Positions 47,001 through 55,258 are shown, numbered from the stretch's first letter. The stretch: 64,000 nt of DNA from an uncultured Leifsonia sp. (GCF_945957465.1 NZ_CAMFLC010000006.1:1-64000), one strand, 5' to 3'. Notes: generated from the sequence alone by a model not told the origin. Numbers and translations: made by a program.

Positions 47001-47438
47001 TTGTCCGCGAGACCCCCATTGCCCGTGCACCTCCACTGGCGGTCCGTTCTGCTCGTCTTCGCCGGGGGTGCGGCCGGCACCACCGTGCGCTCCCTGCTCT
47101 CGGCGGCCGTCCCGGCCGCCGGCGGCCTCCTTCCCATCACCCTGGTCATCAACGTGACGGGCGCCTTCGTCCTGGGCTGGCTGCTGGAGGCGCTCGCCCT
47201 CCACGGGCCGGACACCGGGCGCCGTCGCGACCTGCGGCTGTTCGCCGGCACGGGCATCCTGGGCGGCTACACCACCTACAGCTCCTTCGCGGTCGACACC
47301 GACGGGCTGTTCGCCGCGCACGACCCGGCGGCAGGAATCGGCTACGCGCTGGCGACCATCGTCGTCGGTGCGCTCGCCTCGGTCGCCGGCATCGCCGCGG
47401 CAGCGGCCCTCGCCCGGCGCAAGGGCGCCCGCTCGTGA
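47001..47438 (+). CDS. crcB: Fluoride channel subunit CrcB (Fluc), first copy
   Basis: CrcB/Fluc proteins are small dual-topology channels that let fluoride out of the cell. This 145-aa subunit has four spans, with INVTGAFVLGWLLE and GILGGYTTYSSFAVD, which include the Asn and the Phe/Thr-rich pore motif. It follows a fluoride riboswitch. The start is uncertain: I use TTG 47001 after GAAGGG, while GTG 47025 is also possible. It overlaps the second copy by 4 nt, as in actinobacteria that use a heterodimeric pair. Confidence 0.88.
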   Translation: MSARPPLPVHLHWRSVLLVFAGGAAGTTVRSLLSAAVPAAGGLLPITLVINVTGAFVLGWLLEALALHGPDTGRRRDLRLFAGTGILGGYTTYSSFAVDTDGLFAAHDPAAGIGYALATIVVGALASVAGIAAAAALARRKGARS

Positions 47439-47812
47439 CGGCGCTGCTGACCCTCGCAGTGGCGATGGCGGGCGGCCTCGGTGCAGTCTCGCGGCTCGTC
47501 CTCGACGGAGTGCTCCGCGCCCGCTTCCGAATCGCCTTCCCGTTCGGGACGACGGTGATCAATGTGACGGGGTCGTTCCTCCTCGGCCTGGTGACCGGTC
47601 TGGCGGTGGCGCACGGCCTCCCACCGGAGTGGCGCGCGATCCTGGGCACCGGTTTCCTCGGCGGGTACACGACGTTCAGTACCGCCAGCTATGAGACCGT
47701 CCGGCTCGCGCAGCAGCGGCGCTACCGTGCCGCCGCGGTCAACGGCGTCGGGATGCTCGTGCTCGCGCTCGCCGCCGCGGCCCTGGGGCTGTGGCTGGGC
47801 GGCCTCCTCTGA
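47435..47812 (+). CDS. crcB: Fluoride channel subunit CrcB (Fluc), second copy
   Basis: This 125-aa four-span protein has INVTGSFLLGLVTG and GFLGGYTTFSTASYET, the canonical pore motif. The two adjacent copies have different N- and C-terminal charges, which fits a heterodimer of oppositely oriented subunits. The GTG start is coupled to the first copy (GTGA). No terminator is obvious before the convergent NTF2-like gene. Confidence 0.9.
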   Translation: MTALLTLAVAMAGGLGAVSRLVLDGVLRARFRIAFPFGTTVINVTGSFLLGLVTGLAVAHGLPPEWRAILGTGFLGGYTTFSTASYETVRLAQQRRYRAAAVNGVGMLVLALAAAALGLWLGGLL

Positions 47813-47824
47813 GACGGTCGGGCC

Positions 47825-48178
47825 TCAGCCCTCCTGCTCCATCCACCACTCGGTGAACGCCTCTGCGCGACCATCGGGCGTCAACAGGATCACCCACAGG
47901 TTCGAGTACGTCGGGCCGTCGTGATAGTCGGTGACCCCCTCGACGAAGTACTGCGGGCCGTCCTGTCCGAGCAGCCGCCATTCGAAGTCGACGGAGCCGG
48001 GATCGTCTTGCGCGTCCAGCCAGCCCTCGACGATCTCGAGGTGGCCGTCCCACGGCTCGGCGAACGGCTCCGTGCGGTAGCTCGCGTCCTCGGTGAAGAG
48101 CGCACGGATGTCGTCGGGGTCGTTCGTCTCCCATGCGGTGCGGTAGCGGTCGATCCAGGTCGTGATCGCGTCGGCCAT
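47825..48178 (-). CDS. SnoaL/NTF2-like fold protein
   Basis: This 117-aa protein begins ITTWIDRYRTAWETNDPDDIRALFTEDASYR, the standard helix pair and first strand of SnoaL-like proteins. It has a strand-rich second half ending in AEAFTEWWMEQ. Such domains act as small isomerases, hydrolases or binding modules. No catalytic residue can be assigned. ATG 48178 was chosen over a longer frame that runs through the opposite-strand gene. Confidence 0.83.
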   Translation of the reverse strand: MADAITTWIDRYRTAWETNDPDDIRALFTEDASYRTEPFAEPWDGHLEIVEGWLDAQDDPGSVDFEWRLLGQDGPQYFVEGVTDYHDGPTYSNLWVILLTPDGRAEAFTEWWMEQEG

Positions 48179-48284
48179 GCACACCGTTATACGCCCTGCC
48201 TGCGCGGGCCCACCAGACTTGACAGTCCGGCGCCGGGCTGCGCGTGGGCCGCTACGCTGTGCGCATGACGGGCATGCTGGACTC

Positions 48285-48788
48285 ATGACAGGAATCTTCA
48301 CCGAGTGGTCCGAGTTCAACGTGGCGGTGGCCGGGGCCGGCGCGGCGCTCGGCGGCCTCCTCATCGTGGCCTTGTCCGTCAACATCCGACAGATCGCCGA
48401 GTCTCGCGGGCTGGCCGCACGCGCGGGTGCGTCGATCGCGACGCTGATCCTCGGCGTCGCGCTGAGCTGTGCGGCGCTCATCCCCGGCCAGGTGGCGTGG
48501 GGATTCGGCCTCCAGGTCCTCGCGGGCACGATCGTCTGCGGCATCGTGGCGGTGCGCTCGTCGATCGCGATCCGAGCGGACAGCAGGGCCACCGGCTATG
48601 GACGCTACGACGTCGAGCGCATCGCCGTCTTCTCGCTGCCGTTGCTGTTCGATCTGGCCGGCGGCGTGCTGCTGATCGGGCTGGCCCCGTCGTCGGTCGG
48701 GATGGTCCTGGTCTCCATCGCGACCATCCTGGCCATCGTCACGACCGTCCTGTTCTCCTGGGTCGCCCTCGTGGAGGTGCTGCGCTAA
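48285..48788 (+). CDS. Small four-to-five-span membrane protein of unknown function
   Basis: This 167-aa protein starts MTGIFTEWSEFNVAVAGAGAALGGLLIVAL and has hydrophobic segments at about 13-33, 46-66, 70-90, 110-132 and 138-163. I do not recognise a function, but the pattern looks like a conserved actinobacterial modulator-type membrane protein. ATG 48285 was chosen over an upstream ATG that overlaps the divergent gene. Its stop overlaps the convergent marR end. Confidence 0.6.
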   Translation: MTGIFTEWSEFNVAVAGAGAALGGLLIVALSVNIRQIAESRGLAARAGASIATLILGVALSCAALIPGQVAWGFGLQVLAGTIVCGIVAVRSSIAIRADSRATGYGRYDVERIAVFSLPLLFDLAGGVLLIGLAPSSVGMVLVSIATILAIVTTVLFSWVALVEVLR

Positions 48789-49255
48789 GCGGGTGATCCC
48801 GCCGGTGCACCGGCGAGCGCCAGCTGCGGAAGCGCGTCGAGCAGCGGAGCGAGCTCCGGGATGCGATGCGCCTCCCGCAGAGCGGCCTCCAGAGCGTCGT
48901 CGTGCACCGGGCGTGCCGTGTCGAGAAGTCGGTGGCCGCCGGCGGTGAGCTCGGTGTAGATGCCGCGCCGGTCGTCGAGGCAGTCCACGCGGGTGAGCAG
49001 GCCGCGCTCTTCCAGACGGTTGACCAGCCGGGTGGTGGCGGACGGGCTGAGGGCACTGGCACGCGCGAGCTGCTGCATGCGCATGTGCCAGCCGTCCTGC
49101 CTGCTGAGGGCGTCGAGCACGGTGTACTCGACCACGGAGAGCGCCGCTTCGCGGGTCAGCGCCCGCTCCAGCTCGTTCTCGATGAAGTTGTGGAGGGCGG
49201 CGAGAGCGCGCCAGCCCTGCGCGCGCACTTCGACGGCGTCGTCGGCGATGCCCAC
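48785..49255 (-). CDS. MarR-family transcriptional regulator
   Basis: This 156-aa winged-helix regulator has the DNA-binding stretch MRMQQLARASALSPSATTRLVNRLEERGL and the wing CLDDRRGIYTELTAGG. It starts at GTG 49255 after GAGGAGA and is divergent from an MFS exporter. An 18-bp dyad in the 136-bp gap is the likely operator. Cys87 or so lies at the start of the wing and could be redox sensitive. Confidence 0.87.
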   Translation of the reverse strand: MGIADDAVEVRAQGWRALAALHNFIENELERALTREAALSVVEYTVLDALSRQDGWHMRMQQLARASALSPSATTRLVNRLEERGLLTRVDCLDDRRGIYTELTAGGHRLLDTARPVHDDALEAALREAHRIPELAPLLDALPQLALAGAPAGSPA

Positions 49256-49302
49256 GGGGTCTCCTCACTGTCGGTGGCGGCGGACGTGACCTTGCCAAAA
49301 CT

Positions 49303-49320
49303 AATTGCGTGTGCAACTAT
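49303..49320. promoter_or_regulatory. MarR-type operator
   Basis: TTGC and GCAA arms flank GTGT, extended by TA on both outer sides with one mismatch. The site lies between the marR and MFS genes in a locally AT-rich stretch, 72 bp before the MFS start. Confidence 0.5.
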
Positions 49321-49391
49321 TTATCGCGCGTCTGCAAGTAACCACCCTACGCGGTCGCACCTTCGACCTTCGACATTCCCAGGAGTTCCCC

Positions 49392-50621
49392 ATGCCTGCT
49401 GGCCTGATCGCGCTCGCCCTCGGCGGATTCGGCATCGGCCTCACCGAGTTCGTGATCGCCGGCCTCCTGCCCGACGTCGCCGCCGACTTCCACGTGGACG
49501 CCGCAGCGGCCGGATGGCTCATCTCCGGTTACGCGCTGGCCGTCGCAGTCGGCGCCGTCGGGTTGACGGCCGCCGTCACGCGCCTGCCGCGCAAGACGGT
49601 GCTGCTCGGGCTGATGGTGCTCTTCATCATCGGCAACGCGGTCTCCGCGCTCGCGACCGACTATCCGACCATGCTCGTCGGCCGGATCGTGGCCGCGCTG
49701 TGCCACGGCGCGTTCTTCGGCATCGGCTCAGTGGTGGCGGCCGGGATGGTGGAGCCGGACAAGAAGGCGCGGGCCATCGCGATCATGTTCACCGGCCTGA
49801 CCGCGGCGAACGTGCTGGGGGTGCCGTTCGGCACGCTGCTCGGGCAGCAACTCGGCTGGCGGTCGACGTTCTGGGCCATCACCGCGATCGGCGTGCTCGC
49901 TCTCGTCGGGCTGGCCGTCCTGGTGCCTCGATCGGCCGGGCGAGCGGACGGCGGCGTCGAGGAGACGACCGGTCTGCGCGGCGAACTGCGGGCGTTCCGT
50001 TCCGCGCAGCTGTGGCTCTCGCTCGCCGCGACCGTGCTCGGTTTCGGCGGGATGTTCGGGGCCTTCACCTACATCGCCTACACACTGACCGGTCTGTCCG
50101 GGTTCCCCTCGGGTGCGGTTCCGTGGCTGCTCATCCTCTTCGGGGTCGGGCTCTTCATGGGCAATGCCGCTGGCGGGCGGTTCGCGGACCGCTCGATCGA
50201 CGGGACGCTTCTGGTCGTGCTCTCGGCGCTCGCCGTCATCCTCGGGCTGTTCGCGCTGGTCGCGCCGCTGCCGGCGGCCGCCGTGATCGCGCTCGTGCTG
50301 ATGGGTGCAGCCGGATTCGCCACGGTCCCCGCGCTGCAGTTGCGCGTCCTCCGTTCCGCCGAGTCGGCCCCGACGCTGGCGTCGGGCGCGAACATCGCCG
50401 CGTTCAACGTCGGCAACGCCCTGGGGGCGTGGCTCGGCGGACTGACCATCGCGGCGGGACTCGGCTACGCGTCTCCGCTGTGGGTCGGGGCGGCGATGAC
50501 GGTCGCGGCGCTCGCCGTGGTCGCCGTGGCGGCCGGCATGCGGGCTCGCCCCTTCCTCGACGGTAGACAGGGGAGTACGCTCACCATTGTCTCGAACGGA
50601 AGGCCGACGATCAGGGGGTGA
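49392..50621 (+). CDS. MFS transporter (AraJ/Cmr-type, DHA1)
   Basis: This 409-aa exporter has twelve predicted spans. The N-terminal GIGLTEFVIAGLLPDVAADF segment is typical of the AraJ/PbuE-like purine or drug exporters. It has the usual DHA1 features: a basic RLPRK loop after helix 2 and GVPFGTLLGQQLGWRSTFW in helix 5. ATG 49392 follows AGGAG. Control by the divergent MarR is inferred. Confidence 0.87.
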   Translation: MPAGLIALALGGFGIGLTEFVIAGLLPDVAADFHVDAAAAGWLISGYALAVAVGAVGLTAAVTRLPRKTVLLGLMVLFIIGNAVSALATDYPTMLVGRIVAALCHGAFFGIGSVVAAGMVEPDKKARAIAIMFTGLTAANVLGVPFGTLLGQQLGWRSTFWAITAIGVLALVGLAVLVPRSAGRADGGVEETTGLRGELRAFRSAQLWLSLAATVLGFGGMFGAFTYIAYTLTGLSGFPSGAVPWLLILFGVGLFMGNAAGGRFADRSIDGTLLVVLSALAVILGLFALVAPLPAAAVIALVLMGAAGFATVPALQLRVLRSAESAPTLASGANIAAFNVGNALGAWLGGLTIAAGLGYASPLWVGAAMTVAALAVVAVAAGMRARPFLDGRQGSTLTIVSNGRPTIRG

Positions 50622-50625
50622 TCGT

Positions 50626-51567
50626 ATGGTGGAAGCGCCGGACGCCCGACGCTCCTCCCGCGCTCCCGTGCGGCTTCTGATCGGTTCACTCGTCCTCGGC
50701 GGCGGAGTCGCAGCACTCGGACTGCTCTTCGGAGGCGGCGCGGCCGGGGCCGCCGAGCCTCCCGCGCCGGACCCGCTGGGAGCGGTCGTCTCGAGCGTCA
50801 CCGGCGCCGTCGGCGATACCGCGCACACGGTGACCTCGGCTGTCGCCCCCGCGCTGCCCGATCCGGTTCGCTCGACCGTCAGTCAGGCGGTCCGGCCCGT
50901 GACGCAGGCGGTCGACCAGGTGGCGCAGGCTGCGCCGGTCGCTGCGGTCGTGACTCCCGTGGCGAAAGCCGTCGACGATGTCGTGGCCGCCACGCCGGTC
51001 TCGCAACTCCCCGTGCTGGGAGCGGCCCTCGGCTCCGCCCCGGTCGAATCCGTGACGACCCCGGTGAGCACCGTGGCGGACGGCACCCTCTCGGACGTGT
51101 CCACGGCTCTACAGACCGCGGTCGAGCCGGTCGCGCCGACCGAGCAGCCGCCGACCGTTGCGCCGCCGAGCGCCGGGCCGGCTGCCGCCGGAGCGGCGGT
51201 GGCCTCCGCCGCCGGCGTCGCCGGCTTGTCGGTCGCCGCGATCGCGGGCGCTGACGGATCATCGCTCTTCGATGCCGTTCGCCCCTTCGGCCGCGACTCC
51301 GGGCGGCTCGACGTCACCGCTGTGACGGCCTCCGCTCCGGGCGGCGCGCCCCCCGGCGGCTCCGACCTGCCGTCCCGCGGCGTGCCGTCCGGTTCACTCG
51401 GCGCCGGCGCCTCCGGAGGCTCCGGCGGCGGCGGCGCGTCGGCTTCGGCCGTCTCCGGAGATGCGCTGGCGGCCGCGTCCGCCCCGCGCGCCGGCCGAGC
51501 TCTGCTTCCCGTCGGTGACGGCCTCGCTGCCGCACCGCTGTTCGATCACGACATCAGCCCCGACTGA
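50626..51567 (+). CDS. Secreted Ala/Val/Pro-rich protein of unknown function
   Basis: This 313-aa protein has a signal or anchor segment (about 17-44) ending in AGAAE. A long region (about 45-185) of imperfect amphipathic repeats follows, built on VxxAVxPVxxAV and punctuated by prolines, then an Ala-rich stretch and a Gly/Ser-rich tail. It has no cysteine and no sorting signal. It lies 83 bp before the chaplin-like protein in the same direction and may be a partner in the same surface layer. ATG 50626 is the best start. Confidence 0.6.
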   Translation: MVEAPDARRSSRAPVRLLIGSLVLGGGVAALGLLFGGGAAGAAEPPAPDPLGAVVSSVTGAVGDTAHTVTSAVAPALPDPVRSTVSQAVRPVTQAVDQVAQAAPVAAVVTPVAKAVDDVVAATPVSQLPVLGAALGSAPVESVTTPVSTVADGTLSDVSTALQTAVEPVAPTEQPPTVAPPSAGPAAAGAAVASAAGVAGLSVAAIAGADGSSLFDAVRPFGRDSGRLDVTAVTASAPGGAPPGGSDLPSRGVPSGSLGAGASGGSGGGGASASAVSGDALAAASAPRAGRALLPVGDGLAAAPLFDHDISPD

Positions 51568-51578
51568 GTGGGCGCAGT

Positions 51579-51622
51579 CTGCCGTTCCGGCAGAACGCGA
51601 CCCGAGCTCCCGACCGGGAGTT
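51579..51622 (+). other. Two stem-loops in the leader of the chaplin-like gene
   Basis: CTGCCG/CGGCAG with a TTC loop (51579-51593) is followed by GAGCTCCCG paired with CGGGAGTTC (51605-51622, one G-U pair). They end 28 nt before ATG 51651. They could stabilise a processed leader, weaken read-through from the previous gene, or control translation. Confidence 0.45.
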
Positions 51623-51650
51623 CGCAGACACTCATTCGAAAGGCTGAACG

Positions 51651-53162
51651 ATGAACAAGTACGTCTCGAGAGGGTTGTGGTTCACCCTCTGCGTCGGAGG
51701 GCTCTGGCTCGCCGGCACCGCGGCGGCGAACGCCGCGGAAGCACCATCGACGACCGGCTCCAACGGAGTGGCCTCCGGCGACCAGGCCGCGATCGGGCTC
51801 ACGGTTCCCGTGACGGTCTCCGGCAACGGCATCGCCGTGCTCGGCGACGCCGGATCGACCGGCGCGCAGTCCGCACCCGCCGCCCCCGCTCCGGCGGTCA
51901 GCACGTCGACCAGCGGGCTCGGCGGCGTGGCCTCCGGCGACCAGGTACTCGTCAGCATCGCGGTGCCGGTCACCGTGAGCGGAAACGCCGTGAGCGCCGT
52001 CGGTGACTCGGGCTCGACCTCGAGCTCGGGCTCGGGCTCGACCTCCTCGACCTCCTCGACCGCCTCGTCGGGCACGACACCCGCGACGGACCAGACCACG
52101 TCGGGAACGGGTGGAGTGCTCTCCGGCGCGCAAGCGCCGATCGCAGTCTCCGCTCCCGTGACGGCGACGGGCAACGCGGTGAGCGTGCTCGGCGATGCCG
52201 GTTCGTCGGGATCGAGCACGTCCACCTCGCCGTCGGGTTCGCCCGCGGCTTCCACCGGCTCGGGCGCGACCACGTCGGGCTCGGACGGCATCCTCTCCGG
52301 CGCGCAGGCTCCGGTCGGCGTATCGGCACCGGTGACCGTCGGGGGCGACGCGATCAGTGTGCTCGGCGACGCCACCTCGACCGGTTCGTCGGCGGCTGCG
52401 CCGTCGGGTTCCGTTCCCGCGACCGCCGGCACCACTTCGGGTTCTGGTGGTGTGGTGTCGGGTGCTCAGGCTCCAGTGAGTGCCTCTGCTCCCGTTACCG
52501 CCTCGGGTGACGCGGTGAGCGTGCTGGGGGATGCCTCCTCGACCGGCTCGTCGGCGGCTGCGCCGTCGGGTTCCGCACCGGCCGGTGGCGTCACTTCGGG
52601 CAGCGGCGGCGTGGCCTCCGGTGCACAGGCTCCGATCCGGGCCGCCCTTCCGGTCGCCCTCGGCGGTGACGCCGTCAGCCTGCTGGGCGACGCGACGACG
52701 ACCGGCTCGACCGCCGGTGCCGCCGGTTCCGGCGCCGGCACCGGCTCGAGTTCCGTCCCGGTCACGAGCGGCGGCGGAAGCCTCCTCGGCGGCGCCCAGC
52801 TGCCGGTGAGCGTCGCCCTTCCGATCACGGTCGGCGGTGACGCGGTGAGTGTGCTCGGCGACGCCACCACCACCGGTGCGACGACGACCCCGACCGGCCC
52901 GACAACGCCGACCGGCCCGACCACGCCGACCGGCCCGGTCGTTTCGACCCCGACGGGACCAGTGGCCGCTGTGGGAGGTGGCGTCTCGATCGCCTCGGAT
53001 GGCCCGGCCACGATACTGAGCGCCGCCCCGGCATCGACCATGCTGGCCTCGACCGGATCCGATGCGCTCACACTGGGTGCGTTCGGCGCACTGCTGGCAC
53101 TGCTCGGTGCGCTGGCCGTGTTCGGGGTGTCCAATCGGGAGCGCCGTCACCACACCCGGTGA
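51651..53162 (+). CDS. Chaplin-like, LAXTG-anchored surface protein
   Basis: The 503-aa precursor has a signal peptide (about 1-29), seven repeats of about 30 residues with the pattern GvaSGaqapv.v.aPVTvsGdAvSvLGDA (starts at 39, 92, 155, 213, 267, 320, 376), Ser/Gly/Thr-rich linkers and a TPTGPT repeat (413-430). A C-terminal sorting signal is made of LASTG (465-469), a hydrophobic segment (473-492) and a basic tail. The repeats match the core of Streptomyces chaplin domains but lack their paired cysteines. LAXTG is the recognition motif of class E sortases, which anchor long chaplins. I infer a wall-anchored amphipathic surface protein. Confidence 0.8.
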   Translation: MNKYVSRGLWFTLCVGGLWLAGTAAANAAEAPSTTGSNGVASGDQAAIGLTVPVTVSGNGIAVLGDAGSTGAQSAPAAPAPAVSTSTSGLGGVASGDQVLVSIAVPVTVSGNAVSAVGDSGSTSSSGSGSTSSTSSTASSGTTPATDQTTSGTGGVLSGAQAPIAVSAPVTATGNAVSVLGDAGSSGSSTSTSPSGSPAASTGSGATTSGSDGILSGAQAPVGVSAPVTVGGDAISVLGDATSTGSSAAAPSGSVPATAGTTSGSGGVVSGAQAPVSASAPVTASGDAVSVLGDASSTGSSAAAPSGSAPAGGVTSGSGGVASGAQAPIRAALPVALGGDAVSLLGDATTTGSTAGAAGSGAGTGSSSVPVTSGGGSLLGGAQLPVSVALPITVGGDAVSVLGDATTTGATTTPTGPTTPTGPTTPTGPVVSTPTGPVAAVGGGVSIASDGPATILSAAPASTMLASTGSDALTLGAFGALLALLGALAVFGVSNRERRHHTR

Positions 53163-53187
53163 GGTGACGGCTCGACCATGACGCGTC

Positions 53188-53221
53188 GGGGGCGGCCGGT
53201 CGCGCAGGCCGGCTCGCCCCC
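53188..53221. terminator. Bidirectional terminator hairpin
   Basis: GGGGGCG (53188-53194) pairs with CGCCCCC (53215-53221), with an inner GCCGG/CCGGC extension. It lies between the convergent chaplin-like and ParB-like genes, 26 nt after the first stop. Confidence 0.65.
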
Positions 53222-53231
53222 GGTGACGTCG

Positions 53232-53564
53232 TCAGAACCCGATCGGACGACCGGGGGAGAGCGGCTCCGCGCTCGCCCCGAAGCTCTCCCCGCTGTTGTA
53301 TTCGGCCTCGCGGCGCTCCACCTCGGCGATCAGTGCCTTGTTGAGCATCTCGGACCAACTGCTGTCCTGCTCCTCGAAGGAGGTGGAGCGGTAGGCCGCT
53401 CTCGCCCTGTTGCGGAGGCCCTCGCTGAGATAGAACGTCACGCTCGTGCGCCTGGCCGGTGCGGATTTCGCGGCGACCGCGGTCGGGCGCGCGCGATATT
53501 CGGAGGAGGCACCCTCATCGAGCTGCGGTTCATCGCCTCGATCGGGCTGGTCGTGGTTGGTCAT
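53232..53564 (-). CDS. ParB-like ribbon-helix-helix DNA-binding protein
   Basis: This 110-aa protein has a charged N-terminal tail and a ribbon-helix-helix core (RRTSVTFYLSEGLRNRARAAY), followed by a long helix and an EYNSGESF...LSPGRPIGF ending. That arrangement resembles the small centromere-binding ParB proteins of actinobacterial plasmids and their chromosomal relatives. No parA lies in the window, so it is either a solitary chromosomal copy or a regulator derived from one. ATG 53564 follows a GAGG site. A GCAA-TATT-TTGC dyad just upstream may be its own operator. Confidence 0.7.
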   Translation of the reverse strand: MTNHDQPDRGDEPQLDEGASSEYRARPTAVAAKSAPARRTSVTFYLSEGLRNRARAAYRSTSFEEQDSSWSEMLNKALIAEVERREAEYNSGESFGASAEPLSPGRPIGF

Positions 53565-53678
53565 CGCACCTCGCAAAATATTGCATGTGTCATCTGTCCG
53601 CAGCATACTACCTGATGAAGACGCGCGCCGGGAGTGGCTTCTATCCGTCCGATGGGCGGTCCCCGGTGTGCGCGGCTC

Positions 53679-54728
53679 TCAGCGCGAAAGCCGCTCCACG
53701 ATGGCACCGAAGAGCTGCGGCCGGGCGGTCGCGGTCGGGACGATCCGCGGCCGGAACGACGACCGCGCCGCGACGACCAGCCCGGTGGTGAGCATGCGGA
53801 AATCGCGGGTGGTGGCCCGCCAGGCGCGCTCGTACTGCTCGGTGTTGCCTGCGCGCACGGCCGCGACCGCCGCGCGCGCCTGCGCGAATCCGACGCGCAT
53901 GCCCTCGCCGGTCAACGCGTCCACGTAGCCGGAGGCGTCGCCCGCGAGCAGCACACGTCCCGAAGACCGCGAGCGCGAGCGCTGGAGCAGCGGGCCGGCG
54001 CCGCGGGGGGCCGACACGGCGTGAGCGCCCGCCAGGCGCTCCGCGAGCGCGGGGATGGCGGCGATCGACGCATCGTGGTCGAGCGGGCGCGGGCCGAGCA
54101 CGGCGACGCCGACGGTGCGATCGTCCACCGGCGTCACGTAGGCCTCCACGAGCGGGGACCAGTGCACCTCCACGAGGTCGGTCCAGGGCGCGACCGCATA
54201 GTGCTGTCGCAACCCGTAACGCCGCCGGGTGGGGTGCTGCGCGCGACCCTCCAACCCGAGCAGGCGCCGTACGGGCGAATGGAGTCCGTCCGCCGCGATC
54301 ACCCAGGGCGTCTCGAGCGCCTCCGCAGTGCGGCTTCCGAGCTCCAGCACGACGGAGTCCCGACGCTGGGTCACACCGGTCACCCTGTCCCTCAGGACAG
54401 GCGTGCCGAGCTCAGCGGCTCGGCGCGCCAGCTCGCGCTGCAGCACGGTGCGTCGCACGCCGCGGCCCGGCCGGTCGGCGAACCGGTGCTCGACGCGACG
54501 TCCGGTGTCGAGGTAGGCGATTCCGGCGAGCGGATGGCCGGGAGGGTCCACCCCGATGCGATGGAGGGCCGCGAGCGCCCCGGGCATCAACCCCTCGCCG
54601 CACGCCTTGTCGATGGGGTCGTCGCGCGGCTCCACGACGATGGTCTCGATGCCGGCCAGGCGCGCTTCGATCGCACAGGCCAGCCCGATCGGCCCTCCGC
54701 CCACGACGACGAGCTGCGGTGCGGTCAT
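53679..54728 (-). CDS. FAD-dependent monooxygenase of the phenolic-lipid operon
   Basis: This 349-aa flavoprotein has the dinucleotide-binding GGGPIGLACAIEA near residue 9, a central ADGLHSPVRR motif and the second FAD motif GRVLLAGDASGYVDALTGEG. That pattern fits the geranylgeranyl-reductase/aromatic hydroxylase family. It is the last gene of a three-gene operon after a type III PKS and a methyltransferase, matching SrsC, which hydroxylates alkylresorcinol ethers to quinones in Streptomyces griseus. The 4-nt overlap with the methyltransferase supports co-expression. Confidence 0.85.
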   Translation of the reverse strand: MTAPQLVVVGGGPIGLACAIEARLAGIETIVVEPRDDPIDKACGEGLMPGALAALHRIGVDPPGHPLAGIAYLDTGRRVEHRFADRPGRGVRRTVLQRELARRAAELGTPVLRDRVTGVTQRRDSVVLELGSRTAEALETPWVIAADGLHSPVRRLLGLEGRAQHPTRRRYGLRQHYAVAPWTDLVEVHWSPLVEAYVTPVDDRTVGVAVLGPRPLDHDASIAAIPALAERLAGAHAVSAPRGAGPLLQRSRSRSSGRVLLAGDASGYVDALTGEGMRVGFAQARAAVAAVRAGNTEQYERAWRATTRDFRMLTTGLVVAARSSFRPRIVPTATARPQLFGAIVERLSR

Positions 54729-55258
54729 GTCCGTGCGGCCGCGGCCGCCTCGGATCCGGCGAGCGCCCGGTTCTCGCAGGGGATGCGGAAGCCCAGCAGG
54801 AGCACGGCGTTCAGCACGGTGAAGGCGACGGCGGTGATCCACGCCGTGTGCACCAGGGGGAGCGCGAAACCCTCGACGACGACCGCCACGTAGTTGGGAT
54901 GGTGCAGCCACCGGTAGGGTCCACGCGCCACCAGGGCGAGGCCGGGCACGACGATGACCCGGGTGTTCCAGCGCGGCCCGAGAGTCGCGATGCACCACCA
55001 GCGCAGCGCCTGACTGGCGAGGACCAGCACCAGCATCGGCCAGCCGAGCCACGGGAGGAACGGGGGGTCGAGCAGCCACACCTCCGCGAGGCAGGCGAGC
55101 AGGAGGCCGGTATGCAGCGCGACCATCGGCGGGAAGTGGCGCCGGCCGTACTCGACGCCGCCGCGGGCGAACGACCAGCGGGCGTTGCGGGCCGACACGA
55201 GCAGTTCGGCGATCCGCTCCGCCCCCGTGGCGAGGACGAGCACGGTGTACCAGATCAC
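54725..55258 (-). CDS. Isoprenylcysteine methyltransferase-like (SrsB-type) membrane methyltransferase
   Basis: This 177-aa membrane protein has about four hydrophobic segments and the ICMT-family C-terminal motif GPYRWLHHPNYVAVVVEGFALPL, which binds S-adenosylmethionine. In the srs operon the homologue O-methylates alkylresorcinols, which is the likely role here. It starts at GTG 55258, overlapping the PKS stop, and ends in an overlap with the flavoprotein gene. Confidence 0.85.
   Translation of the reverse strand: MIWYTVLVLATGAERIAELLVSARNARWSFARGGVEYGRRHFPPMVALHTGLLLACLAEVWLLDPPFLPWLGWPMLVLVLASQALRWWCIATLGPRWNTRVIVVPGLALVARGPYRWLHHPNYVAVVVEGFALPLVHTAWITAVAFTVLNAVLLLGFRIPCENRALAGSEAAAAART

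Noticed and set aside
51651-53162. CRISPR-like array, because of regular repeats at DNA level
   Set aside because: The repeats are imperfect, in frame and protein-coding, with variable coding linkers and no cas genes.
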